Shown: in pieces, positions 25,399 to 34,249 of the stretch
Position numbering within the stretch: position 1 is the first letter of the stretch
Layout: the number at the start of each line of letters is the position of its first letter
Origin: JAFLCM01 sp964510955
Lineage (GTDB): Bacteria; Planctomycetota; Phycisphaerae; Phycisphaerales; UBA1924
Assembly (NCBI GenBank): GCA_964510955.1
Contig: CAZEDW010000020.1
Location: 1-64,000 of the forward strand
Reading direction: 5' to 3'
DNA: 64,000 bases
The notes under the pieces: generated by a model
The model's input: only the letters and a program-made list of their open reading frames with translations
Databases searched by the model: none
Told to the model about the DNA's origin: nothing
Made by a program: the position numbers and the translations under genes

Positions 25399-27273
25399 TC
25401 ACTGTGGCTGCGGCAATCCTTGATTCTGTGCTGGAACCGGGGGCTGTTCCGGTGGCTTTTCTGGCGCCCGGGGTGGGTTTTCGGGCGCATGGGCCGGGTT
25501 GGACGGCGTGGGCTCGCCGGATCCGACCATGCGGATGACCATGCCGCTGAGGGCGGTGAGGGTGCCGCCCGGGGACACACGGAGCTGGCCGGTCTGGAGC
25601 AGGTACTCGAGGATCGAGATGCGCAGGTCGCGCAGCGAATCCTCGTACGAGTTCCTGGCTTGCAGCAGTTCGTTCTCGGCGTCCAGCTTGTCCTGCGGAT
25701 CGACCTCGCCGCCGCGGAGGTCGAGCTCTTCGGATCGCAACTGGTTGATCTCGACGGCCTTCTGCAGCAAGACCAGGGCGTTGCGGGCCCGGTCGATCTC
25801 GCGGACGGCGTGCCGGGCATCGAGGATGATGGTGTCACGGAGGCGGTCGGACTCGCGCTGCTGGCGCTGGAGCTGGATCATCGCCGCCCGGACGTTGAGT
25901 CGGTCGATCTGCCTGTCGAGCGGGAGGCTGAGGGTGGCGCCGGCGGTGTAGTCGGTGTCCTTCAGGTCGAAATCAAGGCGCCCGCGGCGCCGGGCCTTGT
26001 CGGTGTTAAGGGTGGTGCCGGCGTTGAGATTGAGGTCCGGCAGCAGGGAGTTGCGCGCATTGGACAGGTGACGGCGCGCGTCGTCGGTCTGATCGCGCTG
26101 GTTCTGGTAGTCCAGGCGATAGGACAGCGCCAGCTCCGCGGCCCTGGCGACGGTGATATCCGGATCGGGGAGCTCCAGCGTCACCGGCTCGATCTTGATG
26201 GGGCGTGAGACGTCCATGCCCAGCCGGACCTTGAACTGGTCCAGCGCCAGCAGGTAGCTCTCGCGGGCCTGGATCAGCGAGTTGCGGCTGGTGAGGACGT
26301 TCTGCTCGACGTTGCGTGCCCGGAACGGCGGTGCCCGCCCGGCTTCGACGAGCGCCGTGGTCCGCTCCTGGAGGGCTATCACGCTCGCCAGCCGCTGCTC
26401 CTGGTTGACGATGAAGTTCTGCTGCGCGACCAGGGCGAAGTAATCGCGGGCGATGTCCACCAGGTGCTGACGGCGGAACGTCTCGAACGCGCGGGCCGCG
26501 TAGACCAAGTCGCGCCGCGCCTGGATGAGGTCTTCGCGGGCCACGTCGCCGGCGCCCCTGAGCAGGGGCAGGTTGGCGTTGAGCACGATCTGCGATGACT
26601 GCGTGTACTGCTCGCCGGCGACGCTGGTGAGCTGCTGGGCGGCCTGGGTGACCAGCTTGGCCTCGAGGTCGCCGCCGTAGGGCAGACGCTGGGTGGCGCG
26701 GAGCTCGTTGATGACGTTCAGGGCGGAGGCGTAGGTGGCGTCGTCGCCTGTTCCGCTGACCGTCGTGCGGATGTCGTCGAAGAACCTGGGGCCCCAGAGA
26801 TGTTCCTCGCTGAGCTGGCGGATGGCCGCGAGAAGGTAATCCTCCTCGGCGGAGCGGTATTCTCGCCCCGTCGCCTGAGCCGCCTTGAGGGCGGCGGCGA
26901 GGTCCAGGGGCGATGCGTCGTTCAGTTCACCCGCGTAGCTCTCCAGGCGCTTGAGCACGGCGGCGGGGTCGGTGTCGCCGGGCGCATAGCGCAGTTCGTT
27001 TGCCGGGGGGTTGGTTGTCGCGGGTGCGCCGCTGACCTGCCGGCCGCGGGACCCGGGGTCCTGTTCCTCGGGTGAGAGCGGGCGGGTCTCCGGGGCCGTG
27101 CCGGCGGCGCCGATGGATCCGGACCGGGCCTGAACCAGGCGGTCAACGGCGCGGTCGATGGAGGCAATGTCGGTACAGCCGGTCATTGCCCCGGCGAGCA
27201 CCCAGAGCAGCGCGCCCAGGCGCCAGGACCTGCGTGTGGCGTCGGGGGATCGGTGCGCGCGTCGTCGGCTCAT
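25399..27273 (-). CDS. TolC-like outer-membrane efflux lipoprotein
   Basis: 624 residues from ATG 27273. The frame extends a little further, but this ATG directly precedes the signal peptide WRLGALLWVLAGAMTGC, whose end fits a lipobox (MTGC). The body is two long helical halves typical of outer-membrane factors, with RDYFALVAQQNFIVNQEQRL and LPDLNLNAGTTL being characteristic. A hydrophilic Pro-rich tail ends the protein. It is predicted to form the trimeric outer channel for export. It precedes the HlyD-like gene by 102 bp on the same strand and diverges from the GH35-like gene. Confidence 0.82.
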   Translation of the reverse strand: MSRRRAHRSPDATRRSWRLGALLWVLAGAMTGCTDIASIDRAVDRLVQARSGSIGAAGTAPETRPLSPEEQDPGSRGRQVSGAPATTNPPANELRYAPGDTDPAAVLKRLESYAGELNDASPLDLAAALKAAQATGREYRSAEEDYLLAAIRQLSEEHLWGPRFFDDIRTTVSGTGDDATYASALNVINELRATQRLPYGGDLEAKLVTQAAQQLTSVAGEQYTQSSQIVLNANLPLLRGAGDVAREDLIQARRDLVYAARAFETFRRQHLVDIARDYFALVAQQNFIVNQEQRLASVIALQERTTALVEAGRAPPFRARNVEQNVLTSRNSLIQARESYLLALDQFKVRLGMDVSRPIKIEPVTLELPDPDITVARAAELALSYRLDYQNQRDQTDDARRHLSNARNSLLPDLNLNAGTTLNTDKARRRGRLDFDLKDTDYTAGATLSLPLDRQIDRLNVRAAMIQLQRQQRESDRLRDTIILDARHAVREIDRARNALVLLQKAVEINQLRSEELDLRGGEVDPQDKLDAENELLQARNSYEDSLRDLRISILEYLLQTGQLRVSPGGTLTALSGMVIRMVGSGEPTPSNPAHAPENPPRAPEKPPEQPPVPAQNQGLPQPQ

Positions 27274-27359
27274 GCGTGGGTCGAGTCTACAGGCCAGTCG
27301 CCGGCTGGTTTCCATCGGGACGCCGCTTGTGCGCGGTGGTCGGGCGGGTCGTGTGGGTG

Positions 27360-27388
27360 TTGCCAGACCCGGCCAAACCGCTTACTCT
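27360..27388 (+). promoter_or_regulatory. Candidate sigma-70-type promoter for the GH35-like gene
   Basis: TTGCCA (27360-27365) and TACTCT (27383-27388) are 17 bp apart, giving a start near 27395, about 90 bp before the ATG at 27485. Both hexamers deviate from consensus, so this is a weak call. Confidence 0.35.
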
Positions 27389-27484
27389 GGGCGTTTCCTA
27401 AAGACGCCTCCACGGCGCTCGACCGCCGGATTCCAGGCGGTTTCGTGGGGGCTTTTCCGAGCCTCTACGACCGGAGCTTTCTCG

Positions 27485-30322
27485 ATGCCCTCGATCACCA
27501 TGGACGGCCACACCTTCAGCGTCGACGGGCGGCGCCTGTGGGTCGTGGGAGGTGCCGTCCACTACACGCAAACCCCCCGCAGTCTGTGGGGCGCCCGCAT
27601 CCGGGCCGCCCGCGAGGCGGGCCTCAACACCATCGAGGTCCCGGTGGTGTGGTCCGCCCACGAGCCGCGCCAGGGGAAGTTCACCTTCGAGGGAGACCTG
27701 GACCTCGCGGCGTTCATCCGCGAGATCGACAAGGCGGGTCTTCAGGCGATCGTCCGGATCGGCCCGTGCGTGGGCGAGGGGCTTGATCTCGGGGGGATGC
27801 CGGCGTGGCTGCCGGGCGTGTGCGAGGGCAAGCTGCGGTCTCACGCCCCGTCCTACCTGGGCCCGACCTCGGCGTTCATCAGCGCAGTGTGCGAGAAGAT
27901 CGTCAACCTTCAGGTGACGGGCGGGCCCAACCGGCGGGGCAAGGGGCCGATCATCGCGGTCTGTGCCGAGCACCGCTGGCTGTGCGGCGACGACGGGGTG
28001 ATCTCGCTGGCGACCAACACCGGAGGCGTGCTGAAGGAAGGCACCGATTACCTGCGCGAGCTGGCCCGGTTCCTGCGCGAGGGCGGGATCAACGTGCCGG
28101 TGATCGCTAACAACGACCTGTACCACGCCTCGGAGGGGCAGGTTGAGGTGTGGACCGGTCTCTCACACCTGCACGCCAACCTGCGCCAGCTCCGCACCCA
28201 GCGCCCGGGGCAGCCGAAACTCGTCATGGGGCTTCGCGGCGCTCACGAGAAGGGCGGGTTCGATACCTGGGGGGGCGGCTGGTGCCCCGGCCCGTCGGCG
28301 CGACGGACCATCACGGCGGTGGCCGAGGTGCTGGCGGCGGGCGGGCAGTTCTGCCTGCCGAGCTTCGCGCAGGGGACACGGCTGGGATTCTTCGGCGGCC
28401 GCCTGGGTGACGGGCCGGACCGCTTCGTCACCCCTGCGACCAGCGGCAGCGCGATCAGCGAGAGCGGCGCCCGCGGTGAGTTGTACAACGCGCTCAAACG
28501 GGTCGGGACGTTCGCCTCGAGCTTCGAGCGGGTCTTCTGCGGGCTTGACCCGACGTACCAGCCGGTCACGATCGCCGCCGACGCCGTCGGTCCGGGCGCA
28601 TCGGCGACGGGGCGCAAGGCGGGCCAGCAGCCCAGTTCGCCGGCGTCGGTGGTCCACTGCACGGGTTCGCAGGGGTCGCTGGTCTTTGTCTTTGCGCCGG
28701 GCGATGGACGGCGGGTGGTGAAGCTGGTGCTGGGCGACGGGTCCACGCTTCCGGTCACGCTGGGCGACCAGGACGCCGGTTGGGTGCTGCTGGACACCCA
28801 CCTGGCGGGTCGGGCCACGCTCGACTACTGCAACGTCAACGCGTTCGCGCTGGTGGGCAAGTCGCTGGTGTGCTATGGGCCGGCCGGGGCGCCCGCGCTG
28901 ATCTCGATCAACGGCTCGCCGGTCGATCTGCTGATCCCCGAAGGGGATCGGCCGCTGATCCAGGAGATCGAAGGGGTGGCGCTGGCGCTGTGCTCCGAAG
29001 CGTGCATTGACCGGGCTATTGCGACACCCGAGGGCGTCTGGTTCGGGGTTCAATCGCTGGACAGCGACGGCGCGCCGGTCCCTTGCGAAGGACAGTCTCA
29101 GGCCATCCGCCTGGGGGCCGACGGCTCGGTCCGATCGGCTTCGGTCAAGGCGCCATCGAGGGCGTCGCACAAGCTCGCGCTGACGAATCTCTCCTGGGCC
29201 GACTGCTCGGCTTACACGTCGGGCGAGTCGCCGCGGTTTGCCCGGATCGACAGGCCCGCGACGCAGGAATCGCTCGGCACGCCGTACGGCTACGGATGGA
29301 TGCGGGCCCGGCTTCGGTCGGGCAAGGCGCGCAAGGCGCGGGCGGCGATCTTCGAGTCCGCCGACCGCGTGCATGTCTGGGCGGGGGGCGAGGCCCTGGG
29401 TGTGATCGGATCGGGACCCGGCGCGACGCCCGCCTGCGAGCCGTTCTCCGTATCGCTGGCCAAGGGCGATACCACGATGGGCTTTTTGTTCGACAACCTC
29501 GGGCGCGCGTCCGAGGGGTCGCTGCTGGGCGAACCCAAGGGGCTGTACGGGCATGTGTGGGAGGTTTCGCCCATTCGCGCGGGCGCCCCCACCATCGAGA
29601 CCGATGCACCCATGGAGCCGCTGAAGTACCGCACGCCGATCATGGGGCTCCAGATCGGCGATACGACGGATCCGCGACGGCTCACCTGGACTTTCAAGCA
29701 CTCGCGGAAGACTCCCGTGTTCGTGTGCCTTGAGGCGTCGGGCGACCACGGCGTGCAGTCTCCGGGGCTGCTGCTGCTCAACGGCGCTCCGGTGTCGTTG
29801 GCGGTGCCGGGGACGCCGATCCGCCTGCGGCTGGACGGCGAGCAACTGAAGGGGACCAACAAGCTCCAGATCGCCATCGTGGGCGACATGGAGCACGCGG
29901 CGCCCGCCTACAAGGGCTCGATGACGCTCTTCCTCGGGGAGGAGTGCCTGAGCGAGAAGGGCGACTGGGGCTTCGCCAAGTGGGAGCCGCCGCAGGGCGG
30001 CCCCGCCGCGTGGCAGAGCGTGAAGAAGGGCGAAGGGCCCCGCAAGCAGAGCGGTCCGACGTGGTGGCGCGCCGAGTTCTCGCTGCCCGAGAACCCCGGG
30101 CCGGTGGCGCTCGACACTTCGGGGCTGAGCAAGGGGCAGCTCTATGTGAATGGGCACAACGTGGGGCGCTACTTCACCGCCACCGCGCGCGGGAAGGCCG
30201 TCGGTCCGCAGACGCGGCTGTACATCCCCGACCCGTGGCTGAAGGCCGGGGGTCTGAACGAGGTGCTGATCTTTGATGAACACGGATTCACGCCGGCCGG
30301 CTGCCGAGTGGTGAGCGCGTGA
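27485..30322 (+). CDS. GH35-like (beta-galactosidase fold) protein, probably catalytically inactive
   Basis: 945 residues from ATG 27485, with GGAG 8 bp upstream; longer upstream frames lack similarity. The N-terminal TIM barrel follows the GH35 plan: LWGARIRAAREAGLNTIEVP, WSAHEPRQGKFTFEGDLDL, IRIGP-like RIGPCVGEGLDLGGMPAWL and GKGPIIAV. The family's ENEYG acid/base motif reads AEHRW (161-165), so the acid/base Glu is Arg164. The nucleophile segment TEFYTGWxDHWG reads GAHEKGGFDTWG, leaving Ala253 at the Glu position. C-terminal jelly-roll domains are kept (GQLYVNGHNVGRYF). No signal peptide is obvious. It may be a sugar-binding or altered-activity relative. Confidence 0.75.
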   Translation: MPSITMDGHTFSVDGRRLWVVGGAVHYTQTPRSLWGARIRAAREAGLNTIEVPVVWSAHEPRQGKFTFEGDLDLAAFIREIDKAGLQAIVRIGPCVGEGLDLGGMPAWLPGVCEGKLRSHAPSYLGPTSAFISAVCEKIVNLQVTGGPNRRGKGPIIAVCAEHRWLCGDDGVISLATNTGGVLKEGTDYLRELARFLREGGINVPVIANNDLYHASEGQVEVWTGLSHLHANLRQLRTQRPGQPKLVMGLRGAHEKGGFDTWGGGWCPGPSARRTITAVAEVLAAGGQFCLPSFAQGTRLGFFGGRLGDGPDRFVTPATSGSAISESGARGELYNALKRVGTFASSFERVFCGLDPTYQPVTIAADAVGPGASATGRKAGQQPSSPASVVHCTGSQGSLVFVFAPGDGRRVVKLVLGDGSTLPVTLGDQDAGWVLLDTHLAGRATLDYCNVNAFALVGKSLVCYGPAGAPALISINGSPVDLLIPEGDRPLIQEIEGVALALCSEACIDRAIATPEGVWFGVQSLDSDGAPVPCEGQSQAIRLGADGSVRSASVKAPSRASHKLALTNLSWADCSAYTSGESPRFARIDRPATQESLGTPYGYGWMRARLRSGKARKARAAIFESADRVHVWAGGEALGVIGSGPGATPACEPFSVSLAKGDTTMGFLFDNLGRASEGSLLGEPKGLYGHVWEVSPIRAGAPTIETDAPMEPLKYRTPIMGLQIGDTTDPRRLTWTFKHSRKTPVFVCLEASGDHGVQSPGLLLLNGAPVSLAVPGTPIRLRLDGEQLKGTNKLQIAIVGDMEHAAPAYKGSMTLFLGEECLSEKGDWGFAKWEPPQGGPAAWQSVKKGEGPRKQSGPTWWRAEFSLPENPGPVALDTSGLSKGQLYVNGHNVGRYFTATARGKAVGPQTRLYIPDPWLKAGGLNEVLIFDEHGFTPAGCRVVSA

Positions 30323-30345
30323 GGGCTTCGCGCGCGGCGGCGCCG

Positions 30346-30783
30346 TCAGGGCTTGGCGGCCTGGTTGCTTGACGCGGGTGACTCGCTGTCTCGCATCGCC
30401 GCCGCCCGGGCCAGCAGTGCCGCGGGGTCTGTGGTTGCCGGGGCGAGGTCGAAGTGCCAGCGCAGGCTGGTGCGTTTGACGCCGGGGACGGCCATGGCGG
30501 CCAGGTCGAGGCCGGGCCACTCGTGCGGGGGCGCATCGGCCTTGACCCTAGTCACCAGCGGTTCGTAGCCCTCCTTGTGCAGCCGGACGTCGTAGACGCC
30601 GAAGTAGGTGAAGTTGGTCTCGCACGGGGTGAGGCCGACCTCTTCGTCGTTCAGGTAGACCACAGCGCCGGGCGGCGTGGAATCAATGGTGATGCGCCGG
30701 TCGGCGCACCCGGCGAACGCAGCGCAGACCGCCGCTGCGGAGAGAACGGCACGGGCGGGTGTTCCTGGTTCTGATCGACTCAT
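30346..30783 (-). CDS. PEGA-domain lipoprotein
   Basis: 145 residues from ATG 30783, at which the signal peptide starts (ARAVLSAAAVCAAFAGC, lipobox FAGC). A PEGA domain follows (ITIDSTPPGAVVYLNDEEVG, with GVYDVRLHKEGYEP), a small beta-sandwich found in surface or periplasmic proteins. A second part (GVKRTSLRWHFDLAP) and an Ala-rich tail complete it. It lies 107 bp downstream of lptB on the same strand, so a link to envelope assembly is possible. Convergent with the GH35-like gene. Confidence 0.78.
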   Translation of the reverse strand: MSRSEPGTPARAVLSAAAVCAAFAGCADRRITIDSTPPGAVVYLNDEEVGLTPCETNFTYFGVYDVRLHKEGYEPLVTRVKADAPPHEWPGLDLAAMAVPGVKRTSLRWHFDLAPATTDPAALLARAAAMRDSESPASSNQAAKP

Positions 30784-30890
30784 GGCTGCAGTCTCCTGCG
30801 CCAACCCGGCCGACGCAACAGCCCCGCGCCGGCTCCCGGCGCCGGGGGCCGCGGCCCGGGCCGGGGCGCGAGGTTCGACCGAGGCTGGCG

Positions 30891-31658
30891 TCACGCCGCG
30901 CCCCCGACACCGGTGTTGGGCTTGTGGTCGAACTCGTCGCCGCGGAACATCGATCCGAGGTAGCTGCGCTTGACCATCTCGTCGTTGATGAGCTGCCGGG
31001 GGGTCCCCTCACGGAGCACCTTGCCCTCGTTAATGATGTACGCGCGGTCGCAGACTCTCAGGGTCTGCTGGACGTTGTGGTCGGTGATGAGGACGGCGAT
31101 GCCCAGGTCGGTGAGGCGTCGGATCTCGCGCTGGAGGTCTTCCACCGCGAGCGGATCAACACCGCTGAACGGCTCATCGAGGAGGATCATGCGCGGCTCG
31201 CTGACCAGGGCGCGGGCGATCTCGAGCTTGCGGCGCTCGCCGCCCGAGCAGGTGCGGGCCTGGTCGTGGGCCTTGTGCGAAAGACCGAACTGCTCGAGGA
31301 GGTGCCGGCACTTCACCTTGCGCTCGGCGGGCGAGAGCCTGCGGGTTTCGAGGATCGCCAGCAGGTTCTGCTCGACGGTCATCCGCTGGAACACGCTGGG
31401 CTCCTGCGAGAGGTAGCCCATGCCCTGGCGGGCGCGGAGGTACATGGGAGTTCCGGTGAGATCCCGTCCGGCGAACTTCACCGAGCCCCCGTCGGCGTCG
31501 ATCATGCCGATGACGATGCGGAAGCTGGTGGTCTTGCCGGCGCCGTTGCGCCCGAGCAAACCGACGATCTCACGGGGATCGAGCTGGATCGACACGCCGT
31601 CAACGACGGCGCGTCCGGAATACCGCTTGACGAGATTGCTTGCTTCGAGGAGCGCCAC
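30891..31658 (-). CDS. lptB: LPS export ABC transporter ATPase LptB
   Basis: 255 residues from GTG 31658; the upstream extension is Gly/Arg-rich and unlike the family. It powers extraction of lipopolysaccharide from the inner membrane with LptF/LptG. Walker A is GRNGAGKTT (36-44). The Q-loop region YLSQEPSVFQRMTVEQNLLAILE is characteristic of LptB. The signature reads CSGGERRKLEIARAL, Walker B is MILLDEPF, and the switch His is in LITDHNV. It implies an LPS-making, diderm envelope. No other lpt gene lies in the window. Confidence 0.93.
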   Translation of the reverse strand: MALLEASNLVKRYSGRAVVDGVSIQLDPREIVGLLGRNGAGKTTSFRIVIGMIDADGGSVKFAGRDLTGTPMYLRARQGMGYLSQEPSVFQRMTVEQNLLAILETRRLSPAERKVKCRHLLEQFGLSHKAHDQARTCSGGERRKLEIARALVSEPRMILLDEPFSGVDPLAVEDLQREIRRLTDLGIAVLITDHNVQQTLRVCDRAYIINEGKVLREGTPRQLINDEMVKRSYLGSMFRGDEFDHKPNTGVGGAA

Positions 31659-31736
31659 GGGGCGGGAGTGTACGCCATCGAGGCGGCCACCCGCGGCGTC
31701 GCGGCCCCCACTCCCCGCGCGGTATGAACCCGCGAG

Positions 31737-31784
31737 AAAAAAGGGCGCGGCCGGTCGCGACACTCATGCGTACCGACCGCGCCC
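31737..31784 (-). terminator. Rho-independent terminator of the PEP-CTERM-like gene
   Basis: On the minus strand an 8-bp stem GGGCGCGG/CCGCGCCC plus CGGT/ACCG across one mismatch is followed by six T (plus-strand A-run 31737-31742). It would stop transcripts coming from 31938-32561 before lptB. Confidence 0.72.
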
Positions 31785-31873
31785 CACAAACGGGCCAGCG
31801 AGATGCTGGTCGATTCTCCGCCGCGCGGCGTCCCCGGCCTCAACGCCCGAGACGCGAACTCAATCCCGGTGAC

Positions 31874-31939
31874 GCGGCTCCGCCCACAGGAGCCGCGCCA
31901 TGAGGAACTGCTTTGAGCGCGGGTGCGACGCCCGCGCTC
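31874..31939 (-). other. Two hairpins at the 3' end of the PEP-CTERM-like gene
   Basis: GAGCGCGGG/CCCGCGCTC (31915-31939, 7-base loop) overlaps the stop codon. GCGGCTCC/GGAGCCGC (31874-31896, 7-base loop) follows it downstream. Neither has a T-run. They precede the real terminator at 31784-31737 and may protect the 3' end of the mRNA. Confidence 0.5.
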
Positions 31940-32561
31940 AGCGCCGGCGGCGGAGAAGGACCGGCAGCGCCGGCCCGAGGAGCATCGTGGCGGCCCCCGG
32001 CGCTGGCGCCAGAGAGCCGGAGATGTTGTCGATCAGGAACCCCGAGCCGCCGATCGAGAAACTCGTGACGACACCGCTGAAGGTCGCCAAAGCGGCCCGA
32101 GACGGGTCGAGGGAACCGGGCGTGAGGGTGTCTGAAACTGTGACACCGCCGATGGTGAAGCCGTTGAGGTTCGAGCCGTCGATGAACGCGGATTCGCCGT
32201 TGACGGAGAGATTGATGAAGCCCGACGGGATGGAATGGCTGAACGAGAAACCCGCGTAGCCTCCGGAAGGGACGGCGAGCGAGGCGGTGATGTTGGCGAG
32301 TTCGAGGAAGTGATTGATGCGGACCAGCGAGACGGCGTACACCCCGATACGCGCTTTGCCCGTGGTCACCACGCCGCCCTCGTTCTGGGTGAACTCGGTG
32401 AGCGCGACGCCGACGCCTCCCTGGCTGAAGTTCGCGCCCACGGACCAGTTCTTGGGCGGGGCCTGGTCGAGCGACTCGAAGTCGATCACGGCCGCGCCGA
32501 CAGGCGCACCGGACAGCGTGAGCGCGCCGACCGCGCCCAGCGAACACATTCGAAGCTTCAT
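31938..32561 (-). CDS. Secreted PEP-CTERM-like protein
   Basis: 207 residues from ATG 32561, with an AAGGAGAAAGGCG ribosome site directly upstream. A signal peptide (MCSLGAVGALTLSGAPVGAA) precedes a beta-rich domain that begins AVIDFESLDQAP, a start common in PEP-CTERM lectin-like proteins. The tail has APAPGAA, a hydrophobic helix (TMLLGPALPVLL) and RRRR, again with PAPG instead of PEP. It is expected to be exported and processed by an exosortase-like system. It stands alone with its own terminator. Confidence 0.72.
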   Translation of the reverse strand: MKLRMCSLGAVGALTLSGAPVGAAVIDFESLDQAPPKNWSVGANFSQGGVGVALTEFTQNEGGVVTTGKARIGVYAVSLVRINHFLELANITASLAVPSGGYAGFSFSHSIPSGFINLSVNGESAFIDGSNLNGFTIGGVTVSDTLTPGSLDPSRAALATFSGVVTSFSIGGSGFLIDNISGSLAPAPGAATMLLGPALPVLLRRRR

Positions 32562-32935
32562 CGCCTTTCTCCTTCTCCGCCCTGGGTCCCCGTTGGGGGA
32601 CTCGTGCGGGCCTGTGCTCGCTCCGCTGAGGTCGGGTGTCCGCACGGTGGCCGCGGGCCCAGTGCGCCGCGGCGTGTGCGGGCCCGTGCCCGCGAAGCAC
32701 GCGTCTATTCGCGGCGAGCCTCTGAGAGGTTGCCGCCAAAGAGCAGGGTCGCGGCCAAAAAGCCGGATAACACAGTTGGACTGCGGCATCGTTCGGCGCG
32801 GCGGGTCACGCCCCTGACAAGCCTCGGCGCACGGGGCCACTCGGCCCCATGGCATGAGGCTGAAAACGGGATGTCAGGGTGAGCGACGGATTGGGCGCGG
32901 AGCGGCGCGGCGAAGTTACAGATCGGCGCCCACAG
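32562..32935. other. Intergenic region mnmA / PEP-CTERM-like gene
   Basis: 374 bp, downstream of mnmA and upstream of the PEP-CTERM-like gene, both on the minus strand. Short frames here have no coding character. The ribosome site of the gene at 32561 is the only clear signal. I see no convincing promoter or terminator; on the minus strand a loose GG-N10-GC pattern occurs near 32747 to 32762 but departs too far from the sigma-54 consensus. Confidence 0.4.
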
Positions 32936-34213
32936 CTACACACCTGCTTCCGTTGGGGGCGAAGCGCGGTTGTCAGCGCCTGCCACGCCCTCGATCCACC
33001 CGCCGCCGAGCACCACGTCACCGTGATACAGCACCACCGCCTGTCCTGGCGCCACGGCGCTCTGCGGCTCATCAAAGCGAACCTCGAAGCGGCCGCGCCG
33101 CCCTGAAGGCGTGACGGCGCTTGCTGCCGAGCTTGGCAGAACCCGCACCCGCCCGGGCACGGCCGGCGTGTTGTAGCGGTACTTCACCTCGACCGCCGCC
33201 CACTCGGCGAATCGCTGCTCATCCACGAGCCAGTTGGCTTCGCCCGCCACGCACCCGGGAGCGAGCAGTTGTTCCCTGGGGCCGACCGTGACGGTGTTCG
33301 ACGCGGCGTCCTTGCTCACGACGTACACCGGCAAGCCGAGAGCGACGGCGACGCCGCGGCGCTGGCCGATGGTGAAGCGGTGCTGACCGGCGTGCTCGCC
33401 GACGACGCTACCCGTCGTGGAATCGACCACCGTGCCGATCCGGGCCAGGTCGGGCCGCCGGCGCTCGACAAGGCCGGCGTAGTCGTTGTCAGGAACGAAG
33501 CAGATTTCCTGCGAGTCGGGCTTGTCAAAAGTGGGAAGGCCAAACTCTTTGGCCATCTCGCGGACACGGGGCTTCTCGTGCTCCCCGATGGGCAGGAGCA
33601 TGTGCGAAAGTTGCTCGCGCGGCACGCCGAACAGGACGTAGGACTGATCCTTCGAGCGGTCCAGGCCGCGAAGAAGGCGAGTGGCGAGTGGCGAGTGGCG
33701 AGTGGAAGGAGCCTCCGATCCATCTCGCCACTCGCCACTCGCCACTCGCGCATAGTGCCCGCTGGCCACGAACCCCGCGTCGATCTGCCTCGCGTAGTCG
33801 TGCAGCTTGCCGAACTTGAGCCAGTCGTTGCAGCGGACGCAGGGGTTGGGCGTGCGTCCGGCGGCGTACTCGTCGACGAAGTAATCGATGATCCGACCGA
33901 AGTCCTTCTTGAAGTTCACCACGTAGAACGGGATGCCCAGCTCCGCCGCTACCAGGCGCGCATCGGCGGCGTCGTTGATCGAGCAGCAGCCCTGGTGCCC
34001 GATCTTGAGGTGGCGGTCGGCACCCGCGCCGATCTCGCAGGCCTGGTCGGCGCTCGTCACCCGCTCCAACCGGTCGAGCGATTCTCCCGGCGAGCCCAGG
34101 CGCATGAACACACCCACCGCCTCGTAACCGGCGCGGACGAGCAGCGCCGCGGCGACGGAGGAATCCACGCCGCCGGACATCGCAACGAGCACTTTGGCGC
34201 CCTTCACCGGCAT
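32936..34213 (-). CDS. mnmA: tRNA-specific 2-thiouridylase MnmA, with a repeat-encoded insertion
   Basis: 425 residues. It makes the 2-thiouridine of wobble U34 in tRNA-Lys, -Glu and -Gln. The PP-loop is SGGVDSS (13-19). The two catalytic cysteines sit in TPNPCVRCN (C125) and SQEICFVPDND (C238). IGQRRGVAV and the C-terminal barrel are present. Between GHYARVAS and LLRGLDRSKDQSY there are about 22 extra residues (157-180) encoded by a palindromic array of GGCGAGT units (33676-33750). The usual family has a short loop there. The gene follows the Kef-type antiporter by 36 bp and may share its transcript. Confidence 0.93.
   Translation of the reverse strand: MPVKGAKVLVAMSGGVDSSVAAALLVRAGYEAVGVFMRLGSPGESLDRLERVTSADQACEIGAGADRHLKIGHQGCCSINDAADARLVAAELGIPFYVVNFKKDFGRIIDYFVDEYAAGRTPNPCVRCNDWLKFGKLHDYARQIDAGFVASGHYARVASGEWRDGSEAPSTRHSPLATRLLRGLDRSKDQSYVLFGVPREQLSHMLLPIGEHEKPRVREMAKEFGLPTFDKPDSQEICFVPDNDYAGLVERRRPDLARIGTVVDSTTGSVVGEHAGQHRFTIGQRRGVAVALGLPVYVVSKDAASNTVTVGPREQLLAPGCVAGEANWLVDEQRFAEWAAVEVKYRYNTPAVPGRVRVLPSSAASAVTPSGRRGRFEVRFDEPQSAVAPGQAVVLYHGDVVLGGGWIEGVAGADNRASPPTEAGV
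33676..33750. repeat. Palindromic heptamer array inside mnmA
   Basis: Four tandem GGCGAGT units plus GG (33676-33705), a 20-bp spacer, then the complementary CGCCACT unit three times plus CGCG (33726-33750). The two arms can pair over about 25 bases. The array keeps the mnmA frame open. Confidence 0.9.
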
Positions 34214-34249
34214 CGGTGATCGTAGGGATGCTGCAGCGACGGTGCGTGG

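Noticed and set aside
30689..31012. Frames overlapping the PEGA lipoprotein upstream region as extra genes
   Set aside because: They cross the lptB end and the lipoprotein start without motifs; the lipobox gene explains the region.
32747..32762. Minus-strand GG-N10-GC pattern before the PEP-CTERM-like gene
   Set aside because: Only the GG and GC pairs fit; the remaining consensus is absent.
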